DNA from: Candidatus Poribacteria bacterium
GTDB lineage: Bacteria; Poribacteria; WGA-4E; WGA-3G
Length of the DNA: 64,000 nucleotides
Reading direction: 5' to 3'
NCBI GenBank assembly: GCA_022820835.1
Contig: JAJEET010000019.1
Span: forward strand, 1-64,000
This document shows positions 9,404-18,203 of this stretch, in pieces. A program made the translations under genes and the position numbers. A model generated the notes under the pieces. The model ran no database searches, was not told the DNA's origin, and worked only from the letters and a program-made list of their open reading frames with translations. Position 1 is the stretch's first letter; every line of letters starts with the position of its first letter.

Positions 9404-10081
9404 ATGATTAAGCCCATTATCGCTGTCTGCTCCGTTTTTACAGTTTATGCCATCTTGACCAGTTACAACGGCGTGCCGATTGACCACGATCACGCTCTCG
9501 TGTTCATCATCGCACACGATGAGGGTGTCAACGATGCCGACAATTACGCCGGTATCATGCAGAAAAAGTGGGAGATATGGCGTAGCAAACAGGGCGATAT
9601 CCGCCATCTACCGAGGTATGTCCGAGAACTCGCTGGCGACCCGACACTCAATCCGCTCAAGGACCCGAAAGTCGATATTACCATCATCAAACGCTATTAC
9701 TATGACACACTCCAAAGAAAGTGGTACGCGTGGGACATCCATCCCGCACTCCAACTGATTTATGCCGATTTCGCTACACTGGTCGGGAGAGAGGCAGTCA
9801 AGGAGGTACAGAGACTCGTAGGCGTTGAAGCGGATGGTCAATGGGGGATGGGCACGGCGGATGCTGTTCGAGCGTTCAATGCCGACTTTGAAGCGAAACG
9901 TTCTCAGAACCCGGACTACGCGTGGAAGGTGTTCCTCCAATTTGATGCCCAAAAACGTGCCGTTTTCCGATCGTTAGCAAAGGCGAATCCAGAGAAATAT
10001 GCCGATCATCTTGAGAAGTGGCTCAAACGCTCGGACGACTTGAAGACCTATATGCAACCGGTTTTGACGGGGAAAAAATGA
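9404..10081 (+). CDS. Secreted GH108-like muramidase homologue with peptidoglycan-binding tail (diverged)
   Basis: An N-terminal hydrophobic segment (IKPIIAVCSVFTVYAIL) suggests export or membrane anchoring. The segment FIIAHDEGVNDADNYAGI resembles the start of GH108/ZliS lysozymes, whose catalytic Glu lies in an EGG motif; here the motif is DEG. Further on, VQRLVGVEADGQWGMGTADA looks like the PG_binding_3 domain that usually follows GH108. If active it would cut peptidoglycan glycan strands, but the divergence leaves this open. The start at 9404, rather than the ORF opening at 9374, is chosen because AGGAGA lies directly upstream. Confidence 0.6.
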   Translation: MIKPIIAVCSVFTVYAILTSYNGVPIDHDHALVFIIAHDEGVNDADNYAGIMQKKWEIWRSKQGDIRHLPRYVRELAGDPTLNPLKDPKVDITIIKRYYYDTLQRKWYAWDIHPALQLIYADFATLVGREAVKEVQRLVGVEADGQWGMGTADAVRAFNADFEAKRSQNPDYAWKVFLQFDAQKRAVFRSLAKANPEKYADHLEKWLKRSDDLKTYMQPVLTGKK

Positions 10082-10109
10082 TAGGCAGTACTGTGCTGTC
10101 ATAGGATGA

Positions 10110-10322
10110 CTATAGAATTTCTTTCGTCTCTATAGGTTCACCAGCGTGTCGGGTTAGGTATTCAAGGACTTCCGCGTGCATTTTCTCTATCTCTGCCCGA
10201 TACCCACTTGAAACAAGAGAAAATTCTTCAGGGGTGGCTTTAACCCGCAATTGCAAGAGCAGATTTTGGAAGTACGCTATGCGTTGTTGACTTGTTTTGA
10301 GTTCTTTATCATCGTGAATCAT
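10110..10322 (-). CDS. Small conserved-looking helical protein, antitoxin-like in size
   Basis: This is a 70-residue, charged, mostly helical protein beginning MIHDDKELKTSQQRIAYFQN and ending in EYLTRHAGEPIE. I recall similar unassigned small proteins in cyanobacteria and other phyla that sit near toxins or repeats, but I cannot name a family. There is no adjacent toxin, and a repeat-rich gap lies upstream. It has no obvious ribosome site. It could be an orphan antitoxin or a stand-alone regulator; function unknown. Confidence 0.55.
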   Translation of the reverse strand: MIHDDKELKTSQQRIAYFQNLLLQLRVKATPEEFSLVSSGYRAEIEKMHAEVLEYLTRHAGEPIETKEIL

Positions 10323-10511
10323 ATTATCTGTATGGATGTATCAGCACACGGAATGTACCTACTACTGTAACAGTTATTTTCAAGTGTATAAGTCCTATAT
10401 TTAATATCGTAACCTAATCTCTCCTCGTTTTTCAAGGCGATCTGGCTCTATGTTAGGGCTATTTAGTTTTCCATTTTCGATTGCTTTTTGATCCCCAAGT
10501 CTGATAGTTGT

Positions 10512-10543
10512 AGTTTTGTGGCATACCCATAAATGTCAATTTA
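10512..10543 (+). repeat. 32-bp direct repeat, copy 1
   Basis: agttttgtggcataccc... matches the unit at 11091 at 27 of 32 positions by eye. Confidence 0.6.
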
Positions 10544-10586
10544 TAGTGAATCGGAAAAATAAAGAGACACTTTTCATCCCAGGGTA

Positions 10587-10608
10587 GGTTCGGTTTCCTA
10601 ACCGAACC
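10587..10608. repeat. REP-like hairpin (ggttcggtt / aaccgaacc)
   Basis: Perfect 9-bp arms with loop tcct. The core layout (cggttt..taaccg) recalls the hairpins at 31868 and 48293, and a partial copy (aaccgaaccgga) appears near 11196. Confidence 0.65.
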
Positions 10609-10807
10609 GGCGCGGAGTGTCCTATGGATTCTAAACTTTACTATAGTAACGCAAGTTGCCACCTATTTCACACATAGCACTCCGCTGGAGTGCAAGACGT
10701 TGATATACCTTTTTCTATAGACATTTCACCCCTCTGGGGTGGGGAAAGCGTCTGAAAAACTGTGTTGAAACCTGCAAAAGTTGTTAGTAGCAACTTGGGT
10801 TATAGTA

Positions 10808-11050
10808 CTGTAGGTTGGGTTGAACGGTGTTGAGAAAGTATATGTCGGGGTGCCAATACCCTCAAATTCAACTTGTCGTCCTATACATCTAAAAACGCAG
10901 TGAAACCCAACTTGAGACCCTTAGGTACCCAGAAACCGCCAAGGTGTTGGGTTTCTCTCGGTTTTCTGTTTGACATGCCATCTCTGGGGCGGGCTGAGTC
11001 TTGTGTTACTTTTCAGCGTTTTGGGAGTATCCGTTCAACCCAACCTACAG
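10808..11050. mobile_element. MITE-like element bounded by a perfect 20-bp inverted repeat
   Basis: ctgtaggttgggttgaacgg at 10808-10827 is exactly the reverse complement of 11031-11050. The 203 bp between carry no gene but contain a second, inner inverted pair (aaacccaac / gttgggttt). Sequences of the taggttgggttgaacg type recur in many genomes as short dispersed elements. No clear target-site duplication is visible. Confidence 0.6.
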
Positions 11051-11071
11051 GACGATACGGTTTTTCTTCTT

Positions 11072-11122
11072 AAATTGACACCTATAGGGCAGTTTTGCGG
11101 CGTACCTATAAGTGTCAATTTT
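11072..11122. repeat. Hairpin containing direct repeat copy 2
   Basis: aaattgacacctata at 11072-11086 pairs with tataagtgtcaattt at 11107-11121 with one mismatch, around a 20-nt loop. The right half is the second copy of the 32-bp unit at 10512. Confidence 0.6.
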
Positions 11123-11317
11123 TAAAAGATAACCGTCTCGGTCCCCAGGACCGGTAGGCCTTGATAAGGGGTATAAAGGGGGTTGCGACCTGCATTCCAA
11201 CCGAACCGGATCCTACGTGGAAACCTCTTCAGTCGCGTAGCGATGGAATGTTTATAGCAGCGTGTGACTATAAATCATCCTGATTGGCTTTTAGTTCCAC
11301 TTTTTTCATAATTAGTC

Positions 11318-12604
11318 CTATCCCTCTGCCAACAGAATCCGCTCAACTCTCTCTTTCGCCTGCTCCACAACGGCATCGGCTTCTTGTTGCAGTTGTCTAA
11401 CCCGATTACGGGTATTAGTGATATAGTCAGCGATTTCAGTCTGCTTCTCAATTGGCGGCTTAGGGATGATTAACTCCTTAAAGAACTCGTTTGAAACCCT
11501 TTGCTGTCCGGCGGAACCCGTGAAATGCAACGCAGCATGTTCTCGTAAAGACTTCAGGCGTAACAACGCGTGAATGTAATGAATATTTATCCCCTCCAAC
11601 GCACTGAAAACATGAAACTCCGTCGAACCGCATCCGATACCTTCTTTCAAGTTATTAACAACAGCAGATTTACCGTTCTCCATACACGGCGTAATTTTTG
11701 CCCAAATCAGATCATTGTCTCTAAATCTTGTGTATCCCTTTGCCTCCGCTACCACTTTGCGTAGTGATAGATCAGCCTCTCCGTATTCGGCTGAAACTTT
11801 TTCCATAGGTACAAAAGTTATGCTTGTGTCTGGTTCATATCCAGAAAAGGAAGTCGTTGGGTTAATAAGGACGCAATTTTGAAACTTTTCCATCGGATAG
11901 GTTTTCGTATGCAGCGAGTAAACCTGATAATACATCTCTGGATCAAAACGTCGTCCAAACATGTCACTGGATGTTGTGGTGAAAATACGATTTTCAATAC
12001 TATTTTCTTTCTGTTGTGGCTTTTCAATCCCCAATTCTGCCAACACATAGTCATCAATCGAATCCAAAAGCGTGGCTGCTTTTTGTTCCTTTTGCTTTTT
12101 CTGTGCATAAGCAGATCGCATAAAACTAACGATGTGGTTTTGAATGTTTGAAGGTGGCAAAATGACGCGGATGGATTTTAGAGCAGTTTGGCTGATTTCA
12201 GGAATAACTGCACCATTGTTATTCTGAAAAAACTGAGACTGTCCAATCTGACTTCTCAAAAGTGCTTCAAGATATTCCGGTCTAATTTTAGTCGTATCCA
12301 AACTGACTTTGAAGATGTGGGAACTCAGGATAGCATCTCTAATTTCGTCTTTAATGACCGATACTAATCCTAAAGAACCAGAGCGGGAAATTAGAAAAGA
12401 ATCACTTGTTAACCTTACTTTGTCGGGAATTTCTTCAATATCCACATATCGCGGATTATCATTTTCAATGCCATGTGCCCCCAAATCTGAAACCCGCAAA
12501 TACCTATAGCCACTTTCCGAGTATGTTCGGATTTCTACACCGTTTTTCAAATCGGTTATTACGCTGGAAAAGGGGATAATCGGATAGCTGCTCGCTGATA
12601 GCAT
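11318..12604 (-). CDS. Type I-like restriction-modification specificity subunit (HsdS/BcgIB type)
   Basis: Two target-recognition domains are separated by a helical spacer (SFMRSAYAQKKQKEQKAATLL) and the protein ends in a second one (VRQLQQEADAVVEQAKERVE), the usual HsdS plan. Each half would read one part of a bipartite DNA site. The halves show typical phrases such as RYLRVSDLG, FLISRSGSLG, GAVIPEISQTALKSIRVILPP and ELIIPKPPIEKQTEIADYI. It follows the fused nuclease-methylase gene on the same strand after about 100 bp that hold a hairpin. No separate translocating R subunit is present nearby. Confidence 0.9.
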   Translation of the reverse strand: MLSASSYPIIPFSSVITDLKNGVEIRTYSESGYRYLRVSDLGAHGIENDNPRYVDIEEIPDKVRLTSDSFLISRSGSLGLVSVIKDEIRDAILSSHIFKVSLDTTKIRPEYLEALLRSQIGQSQFFQNNNGAVIPEISQTALKSIRVILPPSNIQNHIVSFMRSAYAQKKQKEQKAATLLDSIDDYVLAELGIEKPQQKENSIENRIFTTTSSDMFGRRFDPEMYYQVYSLHTKTYPMEKFQNCVLINPTTSFSGYEPDTSITFVPMEKVSAEYGEADLSLRKVVAEAKGYTRFRDNDLIWAKITPCMENGKSAVVNNLKEGIGCGSTEFHVFSALEGINIHYIHALLRLKSLREHAALHFTGSAGQQRVSNEFFKELIIPKPPIEKQTEIADYITNTRNRVRQLQQEADAVVEQAKERVERILLAEG

Positions 12605-12672
12605 CTTGTGGAAGTCACGATACTGAGGCTGATGAAAATGGGAATCAATCCGTTTGTTGATTGTCTCGCCCC

Positions 12673-12703
12673 GATAGGTGAGGAAAATTTGATTTTCCCT
12701 ATC
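12673..12703. other. Hairpin between the nuclease-methylase and specificity genes
   Basis: ggaaaat ttg attttcc is nested inside gatag...ctatc, with an internal loop. It lies in the short gap between the two cotranscribed genes and could set their relative expression or stabilise the message. Confidence 0.45.
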
Positions 12704-12708
12704 AGGGC

Positions 12709-14976
12709 TTACGAGAAAAAATCCGGGTTCTCAACGAATTTTCGGTATTCTTCGCAGATCGTGTTGAGGTCGTTAACATCGTCTTTCCGTCCTGTTGCGT
12801 CGTAGCCGATACGCTCAGCAATCGCCATGAAGATCGGATCATTGGCGTTTTCTCGAACCCACTCGCGGATGTCCTCTGTGTTCTTATCTTCCCATTCCTC
12901 TTTTACAACGTCAATCTGTTCTTTATATCCTGCCTTGATTTCGCTTTCCCATTCCGGATCGGCTGCTGCTTTGAATGCCGCTTTATATTCCTTCTCCAGC
13001 GCGTTCAGTTTGGCGGTCTGTGCTTTAAGTTCCACGCGGGCAGTTTTCGCGTTGAACAATTCAAATTCTGTGGTAGGTGTGGACTCAATTTCTGGGAAGA
13101 AGAAGGCACTGAGTCTTTGAACCGTTTTCGTTGGCGTTTTGGCAAGTTTCTGATTTAAGGCATCAATACTGTCCAAAATAGCCATGAATTGCTGCCGATA
13201 AGTTTCTGTTACATCGACTTGTGCTGGCGAACCTTTTGCGATAATAGACTGTCGTTCATCTTCAAGTGCGTCAATCCGGGGGACATAGATCGCCTCGTTC
13301 TTTTTGGTAATCTGATTGATAGCGGCTTGATAGGTTTCATATTCCTGCTCCGAAAACTTGCGGAGGAACAGAATAGACGTTTTGACACCGGCACCGTAAT
13401 GCGAGAAAGCGATCTGTGGGAGCGAGACGACAGCGAGGATTTGGTAATGCCGTTCGATGTAATCGCGGACATCTTGCAGTGAGGAATTCGTCAAAATTCC
13501 ATCCGGTAGAATAATTGCGAGTTTCCCAGTCTCCCATTTGAGAAAATCAAAACAGCGTTCGAGAAACAGAATTTCAGTCTTTCGAGAAGTTTTTCCTTTA
13601 CCAAGTTCATAGTTTTCAAGATAAGGCAATTCTGTCTTTTTGATGTCTGCGCCGAAAGGTGGATTCGTAAGGATGACATCAAACTTGTCTTTTCCAAAGC
13701 CTCTATGTTGGTTGTAAAGTGTATCAAAATCGACAAGTGCATCATTGCTGATGACGTTGCTATGTCCGTCATCATGGATAATCATATTCATTTTTGCGAC
13801 GCGGGCAATGGAGTCGTTGACCTCTATACCGAAAAGCCGATCCTTTGCAAAATCGTGCCAATGGGTATAATGTTCGGGAGTGCCTTCGGTGTAGAAATCA
13901 GATGCCTGTTTTCGGATATAATCCATGGCGTGTAGCAAAAACCCGCCGGAGCCGCAGGCGGGATCCAGGATGAGTTCTTCATGGTGCGGTGTAACCATGT
14001 CAACCATAAACTCAACGACTTCGCGTGGCGTAAAGAACTGTCCGATTTCGCCTTTGAAGAAATTGCCTAAGAACCGTTCAAAGGCAACGCCTTTCACGTC
14101 CAAATCGGTCTGGTTGAGGCTAATTCCTTGCAAGTGGTTGACGACAGAGAACAGTCGGCTTTCATCAATTTCAATATCTTCTGTGAACACCTCTGGGTCT
14201 TGTATTTTTGCCTCTCGGTAGAGTCTGTTAATTCGATTTGCGACGGACTTTGCCCTCTCACGCGTCTTAATTTGAAAATCGTAAGGTTCACCGTCTCGTC
14301 GTGCTTTCTTTTCATCTCGAATTTTGATAAAGAGAATTTTGGCGAGTTCATCAAACGCGTCAGTTGGGGTGAGTCTGCCGCCTTGCCAGAGCGTTTGGTG
14401 GCATTTTTCAAGAACACGGATAAGGTCGCCCCTGTCGATGATGGATAGTTCCCAATTCGGATCTCCCTTTCTATATCGCCATTCCTCAACTGTGTCATAT
14501 CTAATCGGTGGTGCAGCGATAATATTTTCGGAGCGTTCACCCGGCTTATGGTTTTTGACATCAAAAGCTCTACGCGTCCTTCCAGCAACAACAACAGCGT
14601 AGTGTCCACTGAGAGAATTACAGTTTCCAAAAACTTGTTCAATCGCTTGATCGAATTCTGCCTCAGAAGTTTCGTCCTTTTTGCACTCAACGACAATAAA
14701 AGGATTTTTCTTTTCATCGTCTTGGAAAACGACGATGTCGGCTTGGTCAGACGGTGTTCTGCGTGGAACGCGAACCTCTAAATCTATTCGGTTTTCGGGG
14801 TATTGAAAAAGTTCGATGAGTTCGACGTAAAATTTTGCGCGGACCTGTTCTTCGGGGTTGGTAAATCTATATTTTTTGTCGGGCGCGATATAGCGAATAG
14901 TTGTCTGTTCATTGAGGAATTCAATATAGCCTTTTTGTTCGCCGATGTGGAGGAAGTCTGTTGGGTCGTTTCTCAC
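12709..14976 (-). CDS. Fused restriction nuclease and N6-adenine methylase (type I/IIB-like RM subunit)
   Basis: Residues 1-125 form a PD-(D/E)xK nuclease like the HsdR N-terminal domain: Asp80 in QADIVVF, then Glu97 and Lys99 in VECKK, with a following Q-rich helix (FDQAIEQ). Residues 200-300 resemble the HsdM helical domain. The methylase follows, with FTPREVVEFMVDM, motif I DPACGSGGF (338-346) and motif IV NPPF (438-441). The C-terminal 180 residues are helical and charged. No helicase motor is present, so the protein resembles BcgI-type enzymes in which nuclease and methylase share one chain and pair with a separate S protein. The start is a GTG at 14976 behind a clear promoter. Confidence 0.88.
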   Translation of the reverse strand: MRNDPTDFLHIGEQKGYIEFLNEQTTIRYIAPDKKYRFTNPEEQVRAKFYVELIELFQYPENRIDLEVRVPRRTPSDQADIVVFQDDEKKNPFIVVECKKDETSEAEFDQAIEQVFGNCNSLSGHYAVVVAGRTRRAFDVKNHKPGERSENIIAAPPIRYDTVEEWRYRKGDPNWELSIIDRGDLIRVLEKCHQTLWQGGRLTPTDAFDELAKILFIKIRDEKKARRDGEPYDFQIKTRERAKSVANRINRLYREAKIQDPEVFTEDIEIDESRLFSVVNHLQGISLNQTDLDVKGVAFERFLGNFFKGEIGQFFTPREVVEFMVDMVTPHHEELILDPACGSGGFLLHAMDYIRKQASDFYTEGTPEHYTHWHDFAKDRLFGIEVNDSIARVAKMNMIIHDDGHSNVISNDALVDFDTLYNQHRGFGKDKFDVILTNPPFGADIKKTELPYLENYELGKGKTSRKTEILFLERCFDFLKWETGKLAIILPDGILTNSSLQDVRDYIERHYQILAVVSLPQIAFSHYGAGVKTSILFLRKFSEQEYETYQAAINQITKKNEAIYVPRIDALEDERQSIIAKGSPAQVDVTETYRQQFMAILDSIDALNQKLAKTPTKTVQRLSAFFFPEIESTPTTEFELFNAKTARVELKAQTAKLNALEKEYKAAFKAAADPEWESEIKAGYKEQIDVVKEEWEDKNTEDIREWVRENANDPIFMAIAERIGYDATGRKDDVNDLNTICEEYRKFVENPDFFS

Positions 14977-15012
14977 TTGTGTATACCTGCTGCTTGGATA
15001 GGAATTAATACG

Positions 15013-15041
15013 ATTGTAGATGCTTTGCGGTTGTTTGTCAA
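15013..15041 (-). promoter_or_regulatory. Sigma70-type promoter for the restriction-modification operon
   Basis: On the minus strand TTGACA and TACAAT lie 17 nt apart, ending about 37 bp before the GTG start of the nuclease-methylase gene. Confidence 0.7.
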
Positions 15042-15160
15042 GTCGAAAATTCGCTGAAACTTAATGTTGCCAATAACTCACGTAAGTGCTACAATGTATG
15101 CGTGTAATACATATCCACTTCGACCTTTTCACCCGTAATAATAAAAGGAGGCGTGCAACG

Positions 15161-16154
15161 GTGAAATGTTCTTACCCGACATTCCTTGGCGTTTGCGTTG
15201 TGAGTGTTGCGCTTTTGGTTTTGACGGCTCTACCGAGCGGAGCGGCAAGTTTTTCAGGAAGGGTTATCAATAAAGCCGGGCAACCCGTTTCTAACGTTAT
15301 CGTAGGCTTCTCGTCATTCGCAGGCGAGATGCCCCAAACCGGCACCACAGACCTGAACCTATGTTCCCACCCACGCAACCGAGCGAGACAGACGCAACAG
15401 GCGCGTTCTCAATTACTGACATCGCTGCGCCTGCAGTCCATACACTTGTATTACTGCCTGAACATGAAACAGAATACGAATTTCAGAGCATCAAAATTGA
15501 CGGCGTAACCTTTCGTCTTGATCCACAGAGGCACCGCTGGCAGAGAGGCGGGTTTCCTTTCATGATTGAAGAGGGGGCAGATGTTAAGGACATAGAGATA
15601 ACCGTCCGACTTCGGATGCGTATCCGCGGGCGCGTCCTTTCCGCGGATGGCACGCCGCTGACGCTGAAGTTGAAGCCAACTTGCCTGTCCCACCGCCGGT
15701 GGTGAAGCCAACGAAAAGCGTGTGGGTGATTAATCCCGCGAACGGTCATGCATACAAAAGAATTCAGTGTGCCGATTGGCACGATGCGCAACAAAAGGCG
15801 ATTGAGGAGGGCGCGCATCTCGTCTCGATCAATGACGAAGCCGAGCAGCACTGGCTTCAGCTCATTTTTAGAGTCCACACCGCATGGATCGGGCTTACCG
15901 ACGTGGAAAAGGAGGGCGAATGGCAGTGGGATAGTGGGGAACCTGTTACCTACACCAACTGGGCAGTCCGACCGATTTTTCCTGATAGACTTCCAGACAC
16001 AGAAAAAGACTATGTCGTGTTCACTTTCAGAGATGGTGAATGGCAGTCTGTTGGTCCCGGAAGCCCTTTCTGGCGGATGACGCGAAAGGCAATCATAGAG
16101 AAGGACGGGTTGGTTTCTAAAACACCCGCTACTAAAGAGACTGCTGATGAGTAG
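15161..16154 (+). pseudogene. Exported C-type-lectin-like protein broken by two frameshifts
   Basis: A GTG start behind AAGGAGG opens a signal peptide (FLGVCVVSVALLVLTALPSG) and a carboxypeptidase-regulatory-like beta-sandwich (GRVINKAGQPVSNVIVG). Near 15358 the sense moves to another frame (SETDATGAFSITD, then GRVLSADGTPLTL). Near 15665 it moves again to a third frame that encodes a C-type lectin domain (AHLVSINDEAEQHWLQL, AWIGLTDVEKEGEWQW, NWA). Joined, the pieces give one protein of about 330 residues. It probably bound sugars or surface ligands outside the cell. It is either a recent pseudogene or carries two base-call errors. Confidence 0.75.
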
Positions 16155-16200
16155 GCTAACGGGTGTGTAAAATGTTTGACAGTGGACGACTTCCGCGTTT

Positions 16201-16229
16201 TTGTCGAATATGTGGGTCGCTGCTATCTT
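16201..16229 (+). promoter_or_regulatory. Possible promoter of the first WD40 gene
   Basis: TTGTCG and TATCTT are 17 nt apart. A second -10-like TATAAT follows at 16236. The match is moderate. Confidence 0.4.
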
Positions 16230-16268
16230 TAACCCTATAATGGCAGCAATTTAATGAAAGGTATTGTA

Positions 16269-18152
16269 GTGAAAACGACGAGTCTATTCCTCACCACTGT
16301 GTTTTTAACTTTTGCATTCTTGCCACTGAACGCGCCTGCTCAAGATTACAACACATGGGGTTTACCTGAGGGTGCGATAATGCGCTTCGGTAAAGGTGGA
16401 TTCACTGGAAATATCGCTTTCTCACCGGAAGGCACCCAGCTTGCGGTTGGAAGTGCGATCGGGATTTGGATTTATGATGTCCGTCTTGGTAAAGAGAAGG
16501 AACGGTATCTGATCGCAGAACATATTAGCGCAATCGACACTATCGCGTATTCACCGGATCCTACTATCATCGCCAGCGGACATCAGGATGGAAACTTGAA
16601 ACTGTGGAACGTCATCACGGGAGAAAACATCGTTACACGCTCAGGACATACAGACATTATCAATTCCGTAGCGTTTTCACCCGATGGGCAGACTGTTGTA
16701 ACTGGGAGTAGAGATAATACCGTCGGTGTGTGGAATGCACGGACAGGTGCCCTCAAATCCATACTTACAGGACATTCAGGTTACGTTACTTCAGTTGCCT
16801 TTTCCCCGGATGGTAAAACATTCGCTTCCGGCAGTTTCGACAAAACAGTCCGATTGTGGGATGCACATACCGGGGAACTCAAAACGACGCTGAATGGACA
16901 CACAAAACAGATCTTTGCTGTCGTCTATTCTTCGGATGGCAACACGATTGCCTCTGGTGGATTCGATAGCACTGTTCGATTGTGGGATACGGACACTGGG
17001 CAGCATAAGATTACACTCATGGGACACACAGACGGTATCCGAACGGTTGCATTTTCCCCGGATGGAAACACGGTTGCTTCTGGGAGTTGGGATAGTACAG
17101 TCCGATTGTGGGATACACATTCTGGGCAGCATAAAAATACCCTGGGCGGACATAAGGTGCTTGTTGACTCCGTCGCCTATTCTCCCGATGGAAAAGTGAT
17201 CGCTACCACCGGTGCAGACGAAACGCTCCGGTTATGGGACGCAAAAACAGGAAAACAAATTACGGTTTTCAGTGGACATATATGGTCAATAACTGCTGTT
17301 GCCTATTCTCCAAACGGAAATACCGTCGCCAGTGGTAGTTTTGCTGAAGGAAGTGGGACACTACAATTGTGGAACGCACGCACCGGCGAACTCAATGCTA
17401 CACTCAAAGGACATACGCGTGGAACGTTTGCTGTCGCGTTTTCTCCCGATGAAAAAATAATCGCTTCTGGCGGAAGAGATAATACGGTGCGATTATGGGA
17501 CGTACATACCGAAGCACATATCGCCGAATTTACCGGACATACAGACAATATCTATGCCGTAGCGTTCTCACCCGATGGAAAGACTGTTGTAACTGGAAGT
17601 AGAGATAATAAACTGCTATTGTGGGATGCTCAGACAGGTGAACACAAAATGACATTAGAACATGAGGATCCGGAGAGGTCAATAGCGTCGGTCGCGTATT
17701 CACCGGATGGCGGGACACTCGCAAGCGCAAGTGCGGACACTACATTGCGGTTGTGGGATACGCATACAGGAGAACACAAGGTAACATTGAAGCATAATGG
17801 TTCGGTTACATCTGTCGTCTATTCACCGGATGGAAATACGATCGCTACTGGATTTTTCAGTATCAACAATCCCTCTGTACGATTGTGGGACGCGCAAACA
17901 TTTGAACACATCGGCACACTCACTGGACATACAGATGTGGTTCGTTCCATAGCATATTCTCAAGATGGCACCCTGATCGCCACTGGCAGTCAAGACAAAT
18001 TGGTACGGTTGTATCATGTACATACCCAACGTCACGTCGCTACATTCACAGGGCACACACAAGGAGGACCTTCAGTTGTGTTTTCTCCGGATGGAAACAC
18101 ACTTGCCAGCGCAAGCGCGGATGGGACGATTCTCCTGTGGAAGATCCGTTAG
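16269..18152 (+). CDS. Secreted WD40 protein, 14 repeats (tandem paralogue 1)
   Basis: A signal peptide ending near NAPAQ is followed by 14 WD40 units, enough for two seven-bladed propellers. Typical blades read GHTDGIRTVAFSPDGN...GSWDSTVRLWDT. The first blade is a variant (GSAIGIWIYDV) and the last ends DGTILLWKIR. No enzymatic domain is visible; the family usually acts as a binding scaffold, here outside the cytoplasm. The ORF opens at ATG 16254, but GTG 16269 behind GAAAGG aligns exactly with the start of the next paralogue, so I prefer it. It and the following gene are about 65-70 percent alike by eye and arose by tandem duplication. Confidence 0.88.
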   Translation: MKTTSLFLTTVFLTFAFLPLNAPAQDYNTWGLPEGAIMRFGKGGFTGNIAFSPEGTQLAVGSAIGIWIYDVRLGKEKERYLIAEHISAIDTIAYSPDPTIIASGHQDGNLKLWNVITGENIVTRSGHTDIINSVAFSPDGQTVVTGSRDNTVGVWNARTGALKSILTGHSGYVTSVAFSPDGKTFASGSFDKTVRLWDAHTGELKTTLNGHTKQIFAVVYSSDGNTIASGGFDSTVRLWDTDTGQHKITLMGHTDGIRTVAFSPDGNTVASGSWDSTVRLWDTHSGQHKNTLGGHKVLVDSVAYSPDGKVIATTGADETLRLWDAKTGKQITVFSGHIWSITAVAYSPNGNTVASGSFAEGSGTLQLWNARTGELNATLKGHTRGTFAVAFSPDEKIIASGGRDNTVRLWDVHTEAHIAEFTGHTDNIYAVAFSPDGKTVVTGSRDNKLLLWDAQTGEHKMTLEHEDPERSIASVAYSPDGGTLASASADTTLRLWDTHTGEHKVTLKHNGSVTSVVYSPDGNTIATGFFSINNPSVRLWDAQTFEHIGTLTGHTDVVRSIAYSQDGTLIATGSQDKLVRLYHVHTQRHVATFTGHTQGGPSVVFSPDGNTLASASADGTILLWKIR

Positions 18153-18203
18153 TTGTATGCTGAATCTACCGACAATGCTGAATTCTGAAAAGAGATATTT
18201 TTG

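Larger units (their letters stand above)
10323..11317. other. Gene-free 1-kb stretch built from several palindromic repeats
   Basis: No credible coding frame is present. The stretch contains at least seven separate inverted repeats, including ggttcggtt/aaccgaacc, gcactcc gct ggagtgc, acccctctggggt, a 20-bp inverted repeat around 220 bp, a 15-bp stem near 11072, and ggtcc cca ggacc. Two direct copies of a 32-bp unit lie at 10512 and 11091. It looks like nested short mobile or REP-type elements between the small minus-strand gene and the restriction locus. Confidence 0.7.

Noticed and set aside
10459-10662. 67-aa ORF in the repeat block
   Set aside because: Formed by reading through hairpin repeats; no ribosome site, and the peptide mirrors the palindromes.
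14094-14717. 207-aa ORF on the minus strand in a second frame
   Set aside because: Overlaps the nuclease-methylase gene in another frame; low-complexity Ser/Lys/Leu-rich peptide typical of a shadow frame.
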